64,000 nt of DNA from Nodosilinea sp. FACHB-141 (GCF_014696135.1 NZ_JACJPP010000015.1:186001-250000), one strand, 5' to 3'. Positions 34,189 through 43,443 are shown, numbered from the stretch's first letter. Program-made: numbers and translations. Notes: a model not told the origin generated them from the letters alone.

Positions 34189-36333
34189 TTGACTAAGCCA
34201 GGCCGGTACCAGGGCAAACGCCTGAGCGCCACTGAAGTCACCCGCCTCTACGCCGCCGGAGAACGCGACTTTCGCGGTGCGGTGCTGCGCGGGTGCAATT
34301 TTCATAGGGTAGATCTGTCGAGAGCTGACTTTAGCGGGGCAGATATTCGCAGCGCCCGGTTTGTGGAAGCGACGCTGGAAGAAGTAAACTTTAGCCACGC
34401 TAGGGCCGGGTTGCAACGGCGGTGGGTTGTCGGTCAGTTGCTCTTAATCGTTCTTATCTCCGTCATTACAGGATTTCTGCAAGGCTTTGCCGGAGCTTGG
34501 ATTGGATACCTGCTGACTGAAGGTTCTCAGGAATTCCTGATTGCAGGACTAGTCAGTTCAGTTCTAGTCATCGTCGTTTTCTTAACGATTGCCCGCCAAG
34601 GCTTCACGTTAAAAGCATTAGGAAGCGTCGCTCTCGCTGTCGCTGTCGCTTTTGCTAGCGCTTTCGCTGTCGCCGTTGCTTTCGCTAGTGCTTTCGCTGT
34701 TGCCGTTGCTTTCGCTGGCGCTTTCGCTGTTGCCGTCGCTTTCGCTTTCGCTGGCGCTTTCGCTGTTACTGGCGCTATTGCTGTTGCTGGCGCTGTTGCT
34801 GGCGCTGGCGCTGTTGTTTTTGCTTTCGCTTTCGCTGTTACTGGCGCTATTGCTGGCGCTGTCGCTTTCGCTGTCGCTGTTTCTTTTGCTGTCGTTTTTG
34901 CATTCGCTTTCGCTTTCGCAAACTTACTACTTTCACTCTATATCAGTCGAAAAAGCCATAGAGGAGATCCAAAATTTGAGAATCTTCGCATTATTGGATT
35001 AGCCTTTACGGCCCTGGGGGGTACCACCTTTAGCGGCGCAGATCTCACCGGGGGCACCTTGGCCCATGCCATCCTCAAAAGCGCTAACTTTGCCGATTGG
35101 TGCCAGCGGCCCACCACCCTCACCCACGTTCGCTGGCACCAGGCTCAACAGCTCGATCGCGCCCGCCTAGGCATCGCCATCCTGCAAGACCCACGCGTGC
35201 GGTTGCTGCTCACCACCCTCAACGGCATCGACCAAGACCTGAGCAACGCCGATCTGCGCGGGGCCAACCTGGCCGGGGCCAAGCTCCACCGTGCCATTCT
35301 TAAGGGTGCGAACCTGAGCGGGGCCATCCTGCACCACGCCGAACTTCACGAGGCCACGCTGACCGAGGCCAACTGCGTCGGCACTGACCTCACCGCTGCC
35401 CAACTCACCGGGGCCTGCCTCGAAGCCTGGAACATCGACAGCACCACCATTCTCAAAGACATCGACTGCCAGTATGTGTTTCTGCGAAAGCAGCCTGACG
35501 GGCGGGGCGACCGAGAGCGGCGACCCCATAATCCTGACAAAGACTTTCAGCCCGGCGACTTTGAAAAATTCTTCAAAGACATGCTCGACACCGTGCAGTT
35601 GCTCATTCGCAACGGGGTCAACCCTGACTCGTTTAAGGCAGCATTTCAGAGCATTATCGAAACGCACCCCGACATTACCGCCGACTCCATTCAGGGCTTT
35701 GAGCGCAAGGGCGACGATGTCCTAGTTACCATTCAAGTGCCCGAAGCCACCAACAAAGCCGATATCGAGCGCACTTGGGACGAAGTGTATGAAGCCCGCC
35801 TCACTGCCGCCACCGCCGCTGCCCAACTCGAAGCCGAAAAGCGCCGAGCCGACGACATTAAAGATATTTCCCTGGGCTTCAGTCGATTTTTATCCAGCGT
35901 ACAAATTAACAATATGAACAACCCCATTAACACAGGCGACGGCAGCTTCTACGCCGGGGGCGACGTCAACCTATCGGGCAGCACCCTTAACTTGGGGCAA
36001 ATCAGCGGCCAGGTCACCAACCAGCTCAATCAAATTCCTGCGCCCGCTGCTCCCGACCAGCCCGACCTGCGCGACATTCTCACCCAGCTCAAAACCGCCG
36101 TAGAAACCGACGGCGAACTCAGCAACGAGGAAAAAGCCGAAGCCCTGCAAGCCGTGGCTCGCATTGCCACCGCAGGCACTGAACCCAACCCCGATGACAA
36201 AACCAAAGGTATCGTCAAACGCGCCACTACCACCCTCAAAGGCATGACCGAGACCCTTACCGATGCCTCAAAGCTAGCCGAGGCCTGCACCAAACTGCTG
36301 CCCCTAGTACTTAGCCTGTTCGCTCTGCTTTAG
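34189..36333 (+). CDS. Pentapeptide-repeat membrane protein with Ala/Val/Phe-repeat segment
   Basis: 714 residues from TTG 34189. Order: pentapeptide repeats (about 26-70, DFRGAVLRGCNFHRVDLSRADF); two transmembrane helices (about 80-102, 115-138); a roughly 110-residue segment (about 145-250) almost wholly of Ala, Val, Phe and Gly dipeptides, strongly hydrophobic and coded by GCT-TTC/GTC/GTT repeats; a second pentapeptide block (about 280-310, 350-415, NADLRGANLAGAKLHRAILKGANLSGAIL); then a soluble C-terminus with EKFFKDMLDTVQLLIRNG, a charged AAQLEAEKRRADDIKD helix, a Gly/Asn strand region (GDGSFYAGGDVNLSGSTLNLG) and a terminal hydrophobic helix. Pentapeptide stacks usually serve as protein-binding beta-helices. 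Function unknown; the C-terminal layout recalls cyanobacterial STAND-like accessory proteins. Confidence 0.82.
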   Translation: MTKPGRYQGKRLSATEVTRLYAAGERDFRGAVLRGCNFHRVDLSRADFSGADIRSARFVEATLEEVNFSHARAGLQRRWVVGQLLLIVLISVITGFLQGFAGAWIGYLLTEGSQEFLIAGLVSSVLVIVVFLTIARQGFTLKALGSVALAVAVAFASAFAVAVAFASAFAVAVAFAGAFAVAVAFAFAGAFAVTGAIAVAGAVAGAGAVVFAFAFAVTGAIAGAVAFAVAVSFAVVFAFAFAFANLLLSLYISRKSHRGDPKFENLRIIGLAFTALGGTTFSGADLTGGTLAHAILKSANFADWCQRPTTLTHVRWHQAQQLDRARLGIAILQDPRVRLLLTTLNGIDQDLSNADLRGANLAGAKLHRAILKGANLSGAILHHAELHEATLTEANCVGTDLTAAQLTGACLEAWNIDSTTILKDIDCQYVFLRKQPDGRGDRERRPHNPDKDFQPGDFEKFFKDMLDTVQLLIRNGVNPDSFKAAFQSIIETHPDITADSIQGFERKGDDVLVTIQVPEATNKADIERTWDEVYEARLTAATAAAQLEAEKRRADDIKDISLGFSRFLSSVQINNMNNPINTGDGSFYAGGDVNLSGSTLNLGQISGQVTNQLNQIPAPAAPDQPDLRDILTQLKTAVETDGELSNEEKAEALQAVARIATAGTEPNPDDKTKGIVKRATTTLKGMTETLTDASKLAEACTKLLPLVLSLFALL
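34630..34920 (+). repeat. Coding microsatellite-like hexamer repeats
   Basis: Within the pentapeptide gene, about 290 bases are built from GCTxTC-GCTGTxGC words (GCTTTCGCTGTC, GCTGTTGCCGTT and close variants), many in exact short duplications. All lengths seen keep the reading frame in hexamers, and the strand reading in another frame is equally open (Leu/Ser-rich). Confidence 0.85.
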
Positions 36334-36423
36334 GCCGTCCGCTCAGCACCTCGCCCATCAAAACCCAGGTCAGCCCGTACAATTAAAAGACGTATCCATT
36401 CACACGCACGAGTACGCTAGTTC

Positions 36424-38070
36424 ATGACTGACGCCGCCGTTTCTACCGCCGCCACCTCCGCCGATATTGCCGCAGCGGTAGAGCAACGGCGCAATTTTGC
36501 CATTATTTCTCACCCCGACGCCGGTAAAACAACGCTGACCGAAAAGCTGCTGCTCTACGGAGGCGCTATTCAAGAAGCTGGGGCGGTGAAGGCCAAGCGA
36601 GCCCAGCGCAGCGCCACCTCCGACTGGATGGAGCTGGAGCAGCAGCGGGGGATTTCGATCACCTCCACGGTGTTGCAGTTTGCCTACGGCGGCTACACCA
36701 TCAACCTGCTCGATACGCCGGGTCACCAAGACTTTAGCGAAGACACCTACAGGACGCTGGCTGCCGCCGACAACGCGGTGATGCTCGAAGACGCTGCTAA
36801 GGGTCTAGAGCCGCAAACCCTGAAGCTATTTGAAGTGTGCCGCATGCGATCGCTGCCCATCTTCACCTTCTTCAACAAGATGGATCGCCCCGCCCGCGAA
36901 CCCCTAGAACTGCTGGATGAGATTGAGCAACGACTGGGTTTGCAAACCTACGCAGTCAACTGGCCCATCGGCATGGGCGATCGCTTTAAGGGCGTATTTG
37001 ACCGTCGTCACCAGCAGATTCACTTGTTTGAGCGCAGCATCCACGGTAAAAAAGCGGCCAAAAACACGGTGCTAGATATTGGCGACCCCCGCATCGAAGA
37101 TTTGCTCGACCAGGACCTCTACTACCAGTTCAAAGAAGAGCTGGAGGTGATAGAAGAAGTTGGGCCAGAGCTGGATCTCGATGCTGTCCACGCCGGGCAG
37201 CAGACCCCGGTGTTCTTTGGTAGCGCCATGACCAACTTTGGTGTGCAGCTGTTTCTCGACGCCTTTCTCGACTACGCCCTCAAGCCCTCGGCCCACAGCA
37301 GCACCCTGGGCGAAATTTCCCCCACTAACGAAGACTTCTCAGGCTTTGTGTTTAAGCTTCAAGCCAACATGGACCCTAAACACCGCGATCGCATCGCCTT
37401 CGTGCGGGTGTGCTCCGGCAAGTTTGAGAAAGATATGGTGGTGAGCCACGCTCGCAGCGGCAAGTCGGTGCGCCTGTCGCACCCCCAAAAGCTGTTTGGT
37501 CAGGGCAGAGAATCGCTGGAAGAAGCCTATCCGGGCGACGTGATTGGTCTGAATAACCCTGGGGTGTTTGCGATCGGCGACACCATTTACCAAGGCAAGC
37601 GGCTGGAGTACGACGGCATCCCCTGCTTTTCGCCAGAGATCTTTGCCTACCTCAAGAACCCCAACCCCTCTAAGTACAAGCAGTTCCAAAAGGGCGTATC
37701 AGAGCTGCGCGAAGAAGGGGCGGTGCAAATCATGTTCTCCGCTGACGAGTCAAAGCGCGACCCCATTTTGGCGGCGGTGGGTCAGCTTCAGCTAGAGGTG
37801 GTGCAGTACCGTCTGCAAAACGAGTACAACGTCGAAACCCGCATTGAGCCGCTGCCCTATGCCGTGGCTCGCTGGGTGGACGGCGGCTGGGAGGCTTTGG
37901 AAAAAGTAGGCCGACTGTTTAACACTGTCACCGTTAAAGACAGCTGGGATCGCCCGGTTCTCCTGTTCCGCAACGAGTGGAACTGTCAGCAGATTCAGTC
38001 TGACCACCCTGAACTCAAGCTCAGTGCGATCGCCCCCGTAGTCTCCGGCAAAGAACCCGAGAGTCTCTAG
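36424..38070 (+). CDS. prfC: Peptide chain release factor 3 (RF3)
   Basis: 548 residues. Translational GTPase with G1 [16 protein letters not shown] (about 29-44), switch I region [19 protein letters not shown]3 [14 protein letters not shown], and G4 FFNKMDR. The RF3-specific features are [26 protein letters not shown] and the C-terminal [32 protein letters not shown] with AVARWV. It recycles RF1/RF2 from the ribosome after peptide release. The N-terminal 20 residues (Ala/Thr-rich) are an extension relative to E. coli RF3. It is monocistronic here, facing the next gene convergently. Confidence 0.95.
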   Translation: MTDAAVSTAATSADIAAAVEQRRNFAIISHPDAGKTTLTEKLLLYGGAIQEAGAVKAKRAQRSATSDWMELEQQRGISITSTVLQFAYGGYTINLLDTPGHQDFSEDTYRTLAAADNAVMLEDAAKGLEPQTLKLFEVCRMRSLPIFTFFNKMDRPAREPLELLDEIEQRLGLQTYAVNWPIGMGDRFKGVFDRRHQQIHLFERSIHGKKAAKNTVLDIGDPRIEDLLDQDLYYQFKEELEVIEEVGPELDLDAVHAGQQTPVFFGSAMTNFGVQLFLDAFLDYALKPSAHSSTLGEISPTNEDFSGFVFKLQANMDPKHRDRIAFVRVCSGKFEKDMVVSHARSGKSVRLSHPQKLFGQGRESLEEAYPGDVIGLNNPGVFAIGDTIYQGKRLEYDGIPCFSPEIFAYLKNPNPSKYKQFQKGVSELREEGAVQIMFSADESKRDPILAAVGQLQLEVVQYRLQNEYNVETRIEPLPYAVARWVDGGWEALEKVGRLFNTVTVKDSWDRPVLLFRNEWNCQQIQSDHPELKLSAIAPVVSGKEPESL

Positions 38071-38139
38071 GTTGTAGTGTCAACCGTCTGACGCCCCTTC
38101 GGCTTGGCTCAGGGGGCAGCAGACCAATAGGGCAACCGT

Positions 38140-38823
38140 CTACAGCAGCGGCGTCACGTCTTCGCCGCAGTCATCAGCCAGGTAAGACAAGGCGCGAAAG
38201 CGTAGCCCCACCAGCTGCTCGTACAGCGGGTTAATTTTGCACATGGGTGGAATGTGCACCAGCTTTTTGTTAAACAGCACCACATCGCGCTCAAAGGGGC
38301 ACTGGGAGGGAATCAGTTTGCAGACAAACCGGGCCAGGCGCGGGTCGTGCACCTCAAGCTGATCGAGCCATTCGCGAGCGGGTTTAAGTGGGTCAATCTT
38401 ACCTACTACTGGAGGGCGCAGTTCAGCAGCAATCTCGGCATTCTCCGGTTTGAGGCTGTATATGGTCGATCGCACCGAGGTGAGCACGGTATCTTGCAGG
38501 TTCAGAGCTTGACACAGCGCTTGGAGCTGCAAGTCCTCTTCTACGGAGTACACCCCGTCGGATAGGGCTACCATGACCGCCATGCGCAAAAAGTTTTCCG
38601 CCACTTTGGGGTCAGAGCCGAGCACACGGGCCACTTCGGCAGGGGTAACGGGTTCAAAATGCTCAAAATCGAGCTCGGGGGCTAGTTCGTCTTCGGTAAT
38701 GGTGGCGATTAGCGCCTTTTCGTCGTCGTCAAAGTTGCCGTCGGCCCAGGCCAGGGTAAGCAGCCCCCGGAGCCAGACCTTGATCTGCTCCTGGGTGTAG
38801 GGAGACTGAGTGACTGCGGGCAT
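38140..38823 (-). CDS. TerB-like plus Mo-nitrogenase C-terminal domain protein
   Basis: 227 residues, ATG with a strong AGGAGG 5 nt upstream. N-terminal TerB-like helical domain with paired acidic sites (WADGNFDDDEKALI; ALSDGVYSVEEDLQLQALCQ). The C-terminal part (about 145-227), KPAREWLDQLEVHDPRLARFVCKLIPSQCPFERD and HIPPMCKINPLYEQLVGLRFRALSYL, is the PF06967 domain named after its presence at the end of some Mo-dependent nitrogenase-associated proteins. It carries conserved Cys residues but is common in non-fixing cyanobacteria, so the name does not prove nitrogen fixation. No nif gene is visible in the window. Confidence 0.82.
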   Translation of the reverse strand: MPAVTQSPYTQEQIKVWLRGLLTLAWADGNFDDDEKALIATITEDELAPELDFEHFEPVTPAEVARVLGSDPKVAENFLRMAVMVALSDGVYSVEEDLQLQALCQALNLQDTVLTSVRSTIYSLKPENAEIAAELRPPVVGKIDPLKPAREWLDQLEVHDPRLARFVCKLIPSQCPFERDVVLFNKKLVHIPPMCKINPLYEQLVGLRFRALSYLADDCGEDVTPLL

Positions 38824-39283
38824 AGATCCTCCTCAAGGGTCAGTGCGATAGTCGTGGCGCAGCTTCATCAGCAGGAGGAGTTGTAAGACCCTCTCCGCAG
38901 AACCATCGCGATATCAACAGCCACAAAAATTTGAAAGCAGGCTGTAGCGCTTTAATCTTAACGCTGCTATTTTAAGCCTGCCCTGAGTCAGGGCAATTTT
39001 CTGCAATGAGTACGATGCGTGAGCCAAACTAGTCGTTTTGTGATGACTGCGTTACGGATCCAGTCCTGTAGACAGACGGAAGATGGAGATGTGCCGCTAA
39101 TGTCTAGTTTGAAGTGTCGCAACATCTTTGTCCATTGCTGGGATTGCGGCAAGTGAACCTTGGCCTTAAAAGACTGAGAGGGAACCGAGCGCAAGAACCC
39201 TAACAACCGCCTCTTTCTCTGCACATGGTGCTATAAAATTAGCGACTTGGATATAATCTCATCAAAAATGGCGGAAAAACCCT
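38824..39283. other. Intergenic, composition shift
   Basis: 460 bases between divergent genes; GC falls towards the acyltransferase. A 78-codon minus frame (38988-39224) has no recognisable features and no ribosome site; I left it out. Confidence 0.45.
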
Positions 39284-40366
39284 ATGGCAATAGATATGCC
39301 AGATCTAAATGCTACATACAGCGACTCAGCTAGAAAAAGAGTGCTTGGGCTAGACACAATTCGATTTTTCCTGGCAATGTGGGTTGTTTTTGGCCATATT
39401 GGAGTTTTCCCGATAGAAGTAAATGAGAGCAATGTTTTAGGCAAGATATTTGCTGGAATCTATAACAACTTATTTTCTGCCCCTGCCGCAGTCATCGTAT
39501 TTTTTGTTATTTCTGGATTTTGTATTCACTACCCCTTTCGGGGTAATAAGAAGCCGCTTCTAATTCCTTACTTTGCTCGACGACATTTAAGAATCTGGGT
39601 GCCTATTGTTGCAGCAATTCTGATCGCAATACCGCTTGGGGTGAAGTTAACTTTGTTGCAAGACTCTATATTGTGGAGTTTGTTAGCGGAAGAAATTTAC
39701 TACCTAATTTATCCCGGTCTCTTGTTTTTAAGGAGAAGGTTTGGGTGGAAAAAGATTCTTTTCGCATCCTATATTGTAGCTATTTTAGTTGTCTTGCGCG
39801 ATCCGTCGGCAGGTAATTACCCCTCATACGGACCCTATTTTAACTGGGCTTTGGGACTGCCATGCTGGTTGTTGGGCTGCTGTCTGGCGGAAAAAACGGA
39901 TAGATTTTTCACTTCTACTGCAAGTCTCAAAATCAATATCTCGAATTGGCGGTTTGCCGCTTGGTTTTTAAGTTTTGTTTGCAGCGCCTTAAGGTTTCAC
40001 TCACCGATTAAATATCCTTGGACTTTAACTCTGTTTGCTGTTTTTGCTTTCTTTTGGCTAGAAAAAGAGATTTTATACTACCGAGTTAATGCTCCCATTC
40101 CTTTGCTTGAAAAGGCGGGTAAAGGTAGTTACTCAATTTACCTTGTTCATTTACTTGGTCCTGCTCTTTACGTATATTGGTCGTTGCCCATATTTTCACC
40201 CGTAATGCATTGGCTAGTACAGATTATATTTACTCTGCTTTTATGCTGTGTTTTTTACTTGCTTGTGGAAAAGCCTTCTCACTCGCTCGCCAGGGCAGTG
40301 GCAGAAAAGCTATCCCCTAACTCGCCTAAAATAGCTGCGATCCGAGTACACAAAGAGCAGCCTTAA
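39284..40366 (+). CDS. Acyltransferase 3 (OafA/NodX-like) membrane protein
   Basis: 360 residues. The opening ARKRVLGLDTIRFFLAMWVVFGHIGVFP contains the family His after the first helix, then FFVISGFCIHYPFRGN, YFARRHLRIWVPIV (with the conserved Arg cluster), EEIYYLIYPGLL, and about ten transmembrane helices ending SIYLVHLLGPALYVYW ... VEKPSHSLARAVA. Members transfer acetyl or other acyl groups to extracellular sugars or lipids. AT-rich codon use compared with neighbours, and isolation between unrelated genes, suggest transfer from outside. Target unknown. Confidence 0.87.
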   Translation: MAIDMPDLNATYSDSARKRVLGLDTIRFFLAMWVVFGHIGVFPIEVNESNVLGKIFAGIYNNLFSAPAAVIVFFVISGFCIHYPFRGNKKPLLIPYFARRHLRIWVPIVAAILIAIPLGVKLTLLQDSILWSLLAEEIYYLIYPGLLFLRRRFGWKKILFASYIVAILVVLRDPSAGNYPSYGPYFNWALGLPCWLLGCCLAEKTDRFFTSTASLKINISNWRFAAWFLSFVCSALRFHSPIKYPWTLTLFAVFAFFWLEKEILYYRVNAPIPLLEKAGKGSYSIYLVHLLGPALYVYWSLPIFSPVMHWLVQIIFTLLLCCVFYLLVEKPSHSLARAVAEKLSPNSPKIAAIRVHKEQP

Positions 40367-40660
40367 GGCACATTATCGACTCAAGATTTCTAGCTCTTTC
40401 CACTTGTTTTGACCTTGAGCGTACCATCCTACTTTTTTTGGATACATAGGGCGATCGCCCCACCTAGACTTTGCACTTAAGCTGATGCAACGAGCTAAGG
40501 TTGGGGTAGCTTTAATCTGCGATTGTTACCCAAACCGCTCAAATATCTAGCCCTGGAAGCAAACTTGGCTCCTATGGGTTTCTCATCATTTTTGCTTAAC
40601 CCTCAAAGGAGACTGAGTAGTTTAGTATCTATGCCAAGACCGTCCTCCACGAGGTAAACC

Positions 40661-41140
40661 ATGAGCAGTTACACAACCGCAGAGCTACAAACCCTGGTCA
40701 AGGCCCCAATGATGACCGGGCTTTCGGTGGCCATGGTTGATATGGGCATTGTCTCTACGGCCATTGAAGCGGCGGCGATGTCAAAACAAATTGCTGGGGC
40801 TGCCCAAAAATATCCCGCCAACTCCATCATTCAAGCGGCTTTCTCAGAAGAAACCATGAAGAGTAATCAGGTCAAGCTCGACAAGCCTGATATCAAGCCC
40901 GAGGATGTCAAATCGGGAGCCATGATCGACAGCGCGATCGCCGACATTAGCGCCGCCCTGACCTTAGTCGAAGGCAAGGCCTCCGCTGAGGAAGTCGCCG
41001 AGTACAAGCAGTTTGTCTACGACTGCGGTGCCGCTGTCGCCGCTGCGGCTGGTGAAGGGTTGTTTGGCACTGGCAGCAATAAGGTCAGCACCGCTGAAGC
41101 CGCTGCTCTAGTCAAGTTTAAGGTGGCCCTGGGCCTCTAA
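40661..41140 (+). CDS. Small acidic protein of unknown function (operon gene 1)
   Basis: 159 residues, with GAGG 7-8 nt upstream of ATG. Ala-rich, probably helical: LVKAPMMTGLSVAMVDMGIVSTAIEAAAMSKQIAGAAQKYP and YDCGAAVAAAAGEGLFGTGSNKVSTAEAAALVKFKVALGL. The centre (LDKPDIKPEDVKSGAMIDSAIADISAAL) is charged. No signal peptide. I do not recognise the family, though the sequence looks conserved rather than random. It is the first of three plus-strand unknown genes that precede a strong terminator at 43207-43237. Confidence 0.65.
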   Translation: MSSYTTAELQTLVKAPMMTGLSVAMVDMGIVSTAIEAAAMSKQIAGAAQKYPANSIIQAAFSEETMKSNQVKLDKPDIKPEDVKSGAMIDSAIADISAALTLVEGKASAEEVAEYKQFVYDCGAAVAAAAGEGLFGTGSNKVSTAEAAALVKFKVALGL

Positions 41141-41439
41141 GATGAAAGAGGGGTGCGGTACGTGAGGCGTATAGTCTGCGGCAGCCGAGACTGGGGACCG
41201 CCTTGAAGCGAGCATTCAACCAGAAGCACACTGAAGAAATAATGCTTATCAGTCCAAAGTAGTTACGGTCAAATAGCGGCTTAATTTTGCAGACTAGACC
41301 GAATACCTCTGTTCCTTTCGGTAAGAAATGACTTTTGCTTACGCAAGCTTTATGTTTCTGTGCCAGGGTCAACGATAATCGCCAAGTAGCCTTAGAGCGT
41401 TCTAGGGCATTAGCCACTTGCCTGTTTAAGGAGAAAGTT

Positions 41440-42087
41440 ATGAGTTTTACCCGCTGGTTGCGGCGGCTAGCGCCCCTGATGATGTGCCTAGTGCTGCTGG
41501 TTAGCGCCTGCACGTCAGCTTCATCTAAATACGACCAGGTGCAAGACGACACTACTGGTTTTGGTTCTCCTGCGGCCGTCGATAAAAAAGCCGAAAAGGG
41601 CGGCACCTTCAACGCCTTTTTCCCAGATAACCAGAGCGGCTACAACGTCACTCCCTACCAGGAAAAGAAAGGTTTTGCTGAGTACAAGCTTGAGCAGGAT
41701 GGCAAGACCGTGGCCATGCTCACGATTAGCGATACCACCAGCGTGCCTGGCTCAGCGGAGAAATATAGCGCTGCCACCCAATCTATCGGCGGCTTTCCGA
41801 CCGTAGAGCAAGGCAGCACCGCTACTGGAGTGCTGGTGAACGATCGCTACCAGGTTAAGGTGCTCTCCCGCGACCCCTCCTTTACTAAAGAAGACCGAGC
41901 AGCTTGGCTAGAGAAGTTTGACCTCCAAGGTCTAGCCCAGCTCAAGGGGGCGATTAACCCCGGCGCCAAGCCCTCCGCAGCGCTGCCCCAATCTTCCACC
42001 GCCGCTCCGGCTCGGCCCAAGGACGGATTTAAGTTGCCCAGGGTGAAGCTGCCGAGCGTGTCCCCCAGTCTTCAGCCCGCCTCCTAG
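41440..42087 (+). CDS. Lipoprotein of unknown function (operon gene 2)
   Basis: 215 residues from ATG 41440, which has AAGGAG 7 nt upstream; a longer frame from 41335 lacks this. Signal RWLRRLAPLMMCLVLLVSAC with a lipobox Cys at about 20. The mature part (GGTFNAFFPDNQSGYNVTPYQEKKGFAEYKLEQDGKTVAMLTISDT) looks beta-rich, followed by a Pro/Ala/Ser-rich tail with a short basic repeat, KLPRVKLPSVSPS. Unknown function. The mature region with KYSAATQSIGGFPTVEQGSTAT appears globular, so it is probably a surface or periplasmic lipoprotein. Confidence 0.7.
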   Translation: MSFTRWLRRLAPLMMCLVLLVSACTSASSKYDQVQDDTTGFGSPAAVDKKAEKGGTFNAFFPDNQSGYNVTPYQEKKGFAEYKLEQDGKTVAMLTISDTTSVPGSAEKYSAATQSIGGFPTVEQGSTATGVLVNDRYQVKVLSRDPSFTKEDRAAWLEKFDLQGLAQLKGAINPGAKPSAALPQSSTAAPARPKDGFKLPRVKLPSVSPSLQPAS

Positions 42088-42152
42088 GGAGTTAGCTATG
42101 CAAACGGCGATGACGGCGATCCAGAAACTAGGGCAGACCTAAGGAGTAAGTT

Positions 42153-43037
42153 GTGAGCAAAAAAATCTACGAAATTGTCGATAAGCTTCCCACCGGGGGC
42201 TTGACCGTGCGGGCACTGAAGACCCTCGACACCTTTGTGCCCGGCCAGTGGAACAACCTGGTGGGCTTTGACAACACCATCAAAACCGTCACGGGTGAAA
42301 CCGATGAGGCCATGGTGCAGGCGATTGGCGAACGGGCGATCGCTCTCTTCAACGACAAAAAGCAGGGCTACCAGACCGCCCTCTGGCTCTACGAAACCGT
42401 AGACTCGGCCTCCGGGCTGCTGGGGGCGGCGGCGCTAGCCAACCGCATTGGCCAAGACACCTTCTTGGGCTTTCTCAAAAACCTCTCTCCTAAGCCCGAA
42501 AAAGCCCAAACCATCGACCTGGTGGTGAAGCTGGTGGCCGAGGTAGTAGCCTTCTGTAAAATCAGCGGCATCCCCGGCGACAGCCTGGGCGACTTTCTCG
42601 CCGCTCTGGGCGACTACAGCAGCGAGTCACTGGTGCGCATGGCTGCCCTGGTCAGCTTTGACGGCATCATTCCTCTCGGGGCTGACTTTTCGTCCAAGGC
42701 GCTCAACGCTATCAAGGGCATGGGGGCCAGCGACCTGGAAAGCAACCAGACTTTCAAGGGCATCAAAAACGAAATTCCCGGCGGCAACGATAAGGCCAAG
42801 CTGTCGTTTATGACCGAGAGTTTTGAGTCGACCAAGGGCTGGATGGATCGCTTTGTGACCGATCACAACATCACCCAGAGCAAACTGGTCGACAATCTGG
42901 GCGGCTTTATCGAAGGCTCTAAGGGCAAGCTCGACTACCTGGGCGCATTCCTCGATATGTCGGTGAAGTACTATGAGCACACCGGTACTCAAACCCTGGC
43001 CCGTCGGTTGATCGAGCGCGCCGTGGCGGAAATCTAA
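42153..43037 (+). CDS. Helical protein of unknown function (operon gene 3)
   Basis: 294 residues from GTG 42153 with AAGGAG 6 nt upstream. Predicted all-helical and soluble: IYEIVDKLPTGGLTVRALKTLDTFVPGQWNN, ALFNDKKQGYQTALWLYETVDSASGLLGAAALANRIG, KNLSPKPEKAQTIDLVVKLVAEVVAFCK, with several Gly-x-x-Gly or Ser-rich turns. I cannot assign a family. It sits 65 bp after the lipoprotein gene and before the terminator, so the three genes are likely one unit. Confidence 0.7.
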   Translation: MSKKIYEIVDKLPTGGLTVRALKTLDTFVPGQWNNLVGFDNTIKTVTGETDEAMVQAIGERAIALFNDKKQGYQTALWLYETVDSASGLLGAAALANRIGQDTFLGFLKNLSPKPEKAQTIDLVVKLVAEVVAFCKISGIPGDSLGDFLAALGDYSSESLVRMAALVSFDGIIPLGADFSSKALNAIKGMGASDLESNQTFKGIKNEIPGGNDKAKLSFMTESFESTKGWMDRFVTDHNITQSKLVDNLGGFIEGSKGKLDYLGAFLDMSVKYYEHTGTQTLARRLIERAVAEI

Positions 43038-43206
43038 TTTCCTGGCATAGCATGATTGGTAAACCCTAGCCTTTTAGAACTAGGCGACTTGCCCAACTGC
43101 TGGGCGGCCACAATCACTTCGCTTAACACCGCTTTGATAGAGGCGTTGAGGCCCTCAAAACCTCCGCCTCGCTGGCCACAAGTAGTTGTAAAAGTTTGCT
43201 CCTGAT

Positions 43207-43237
43207 GCCCGGCTGAAATCTCAGCCGGGCTTTTTTT
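43207..43237 (+). terminator. Strong intrinsic terminator
   Basis: GCCCGGCTGA (43207-43216), loop AATC, TCAGCCGGGC (43221-43230), then seven T. It is a textbook Rho-independent terminator, 170 bases after the stop of the 42153-43037 gene. Confidence 0.95.
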
Positions 43238-43248
43238 CGCCTACAACC

Positions 43249-43443
43249 ATATTGATCGAGGGTGAAGGTACCACCTTTAACTGGGTTTACCAGCACGAGG
43301 GCGATCCGCAGTTTGTCTTTTAGCTTGCTAACCCTGGTCATCCAGCCCGCATTCTGGCAAGTCGTCGGGTTGGAGGTCAGGGAATGATGGTAGGCCAACA
43401 CCGCTACGACAATGGCCTTTGGGTCACTGTGGAGGCCAGTTAA
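43249..43443 (+). pseudogene. Short gene remnant with an in-frame TAG
   Basis: One plus frame from 43249 reads LIEGEGTTFNWVYQHEGDPQFVF, TAG at 43321, then LANPGHPARILASRRVGG...MMVGQHRYDNGLWVTVEAS to a TAA at 43441-43443. The aromatic, Gly-rich pattern looks like real protein, not noise, but no start or family is evident. It lies between a terminator and a convergent gene. Confidence 0.35.

Noticed and set aside
34652-35002. Leu/Ser-rich plus frame inside the pentapeptide gene
   Set aside because: It is the alternate frame of the hexamer repeats; the main frame continues with conserved pentapeptides on both sides.
38988-39224. 78-codon minus frame upstream of the acyltransferase
   Set aside because: Basic, low-information sequence without family resemblance or ribosome site.
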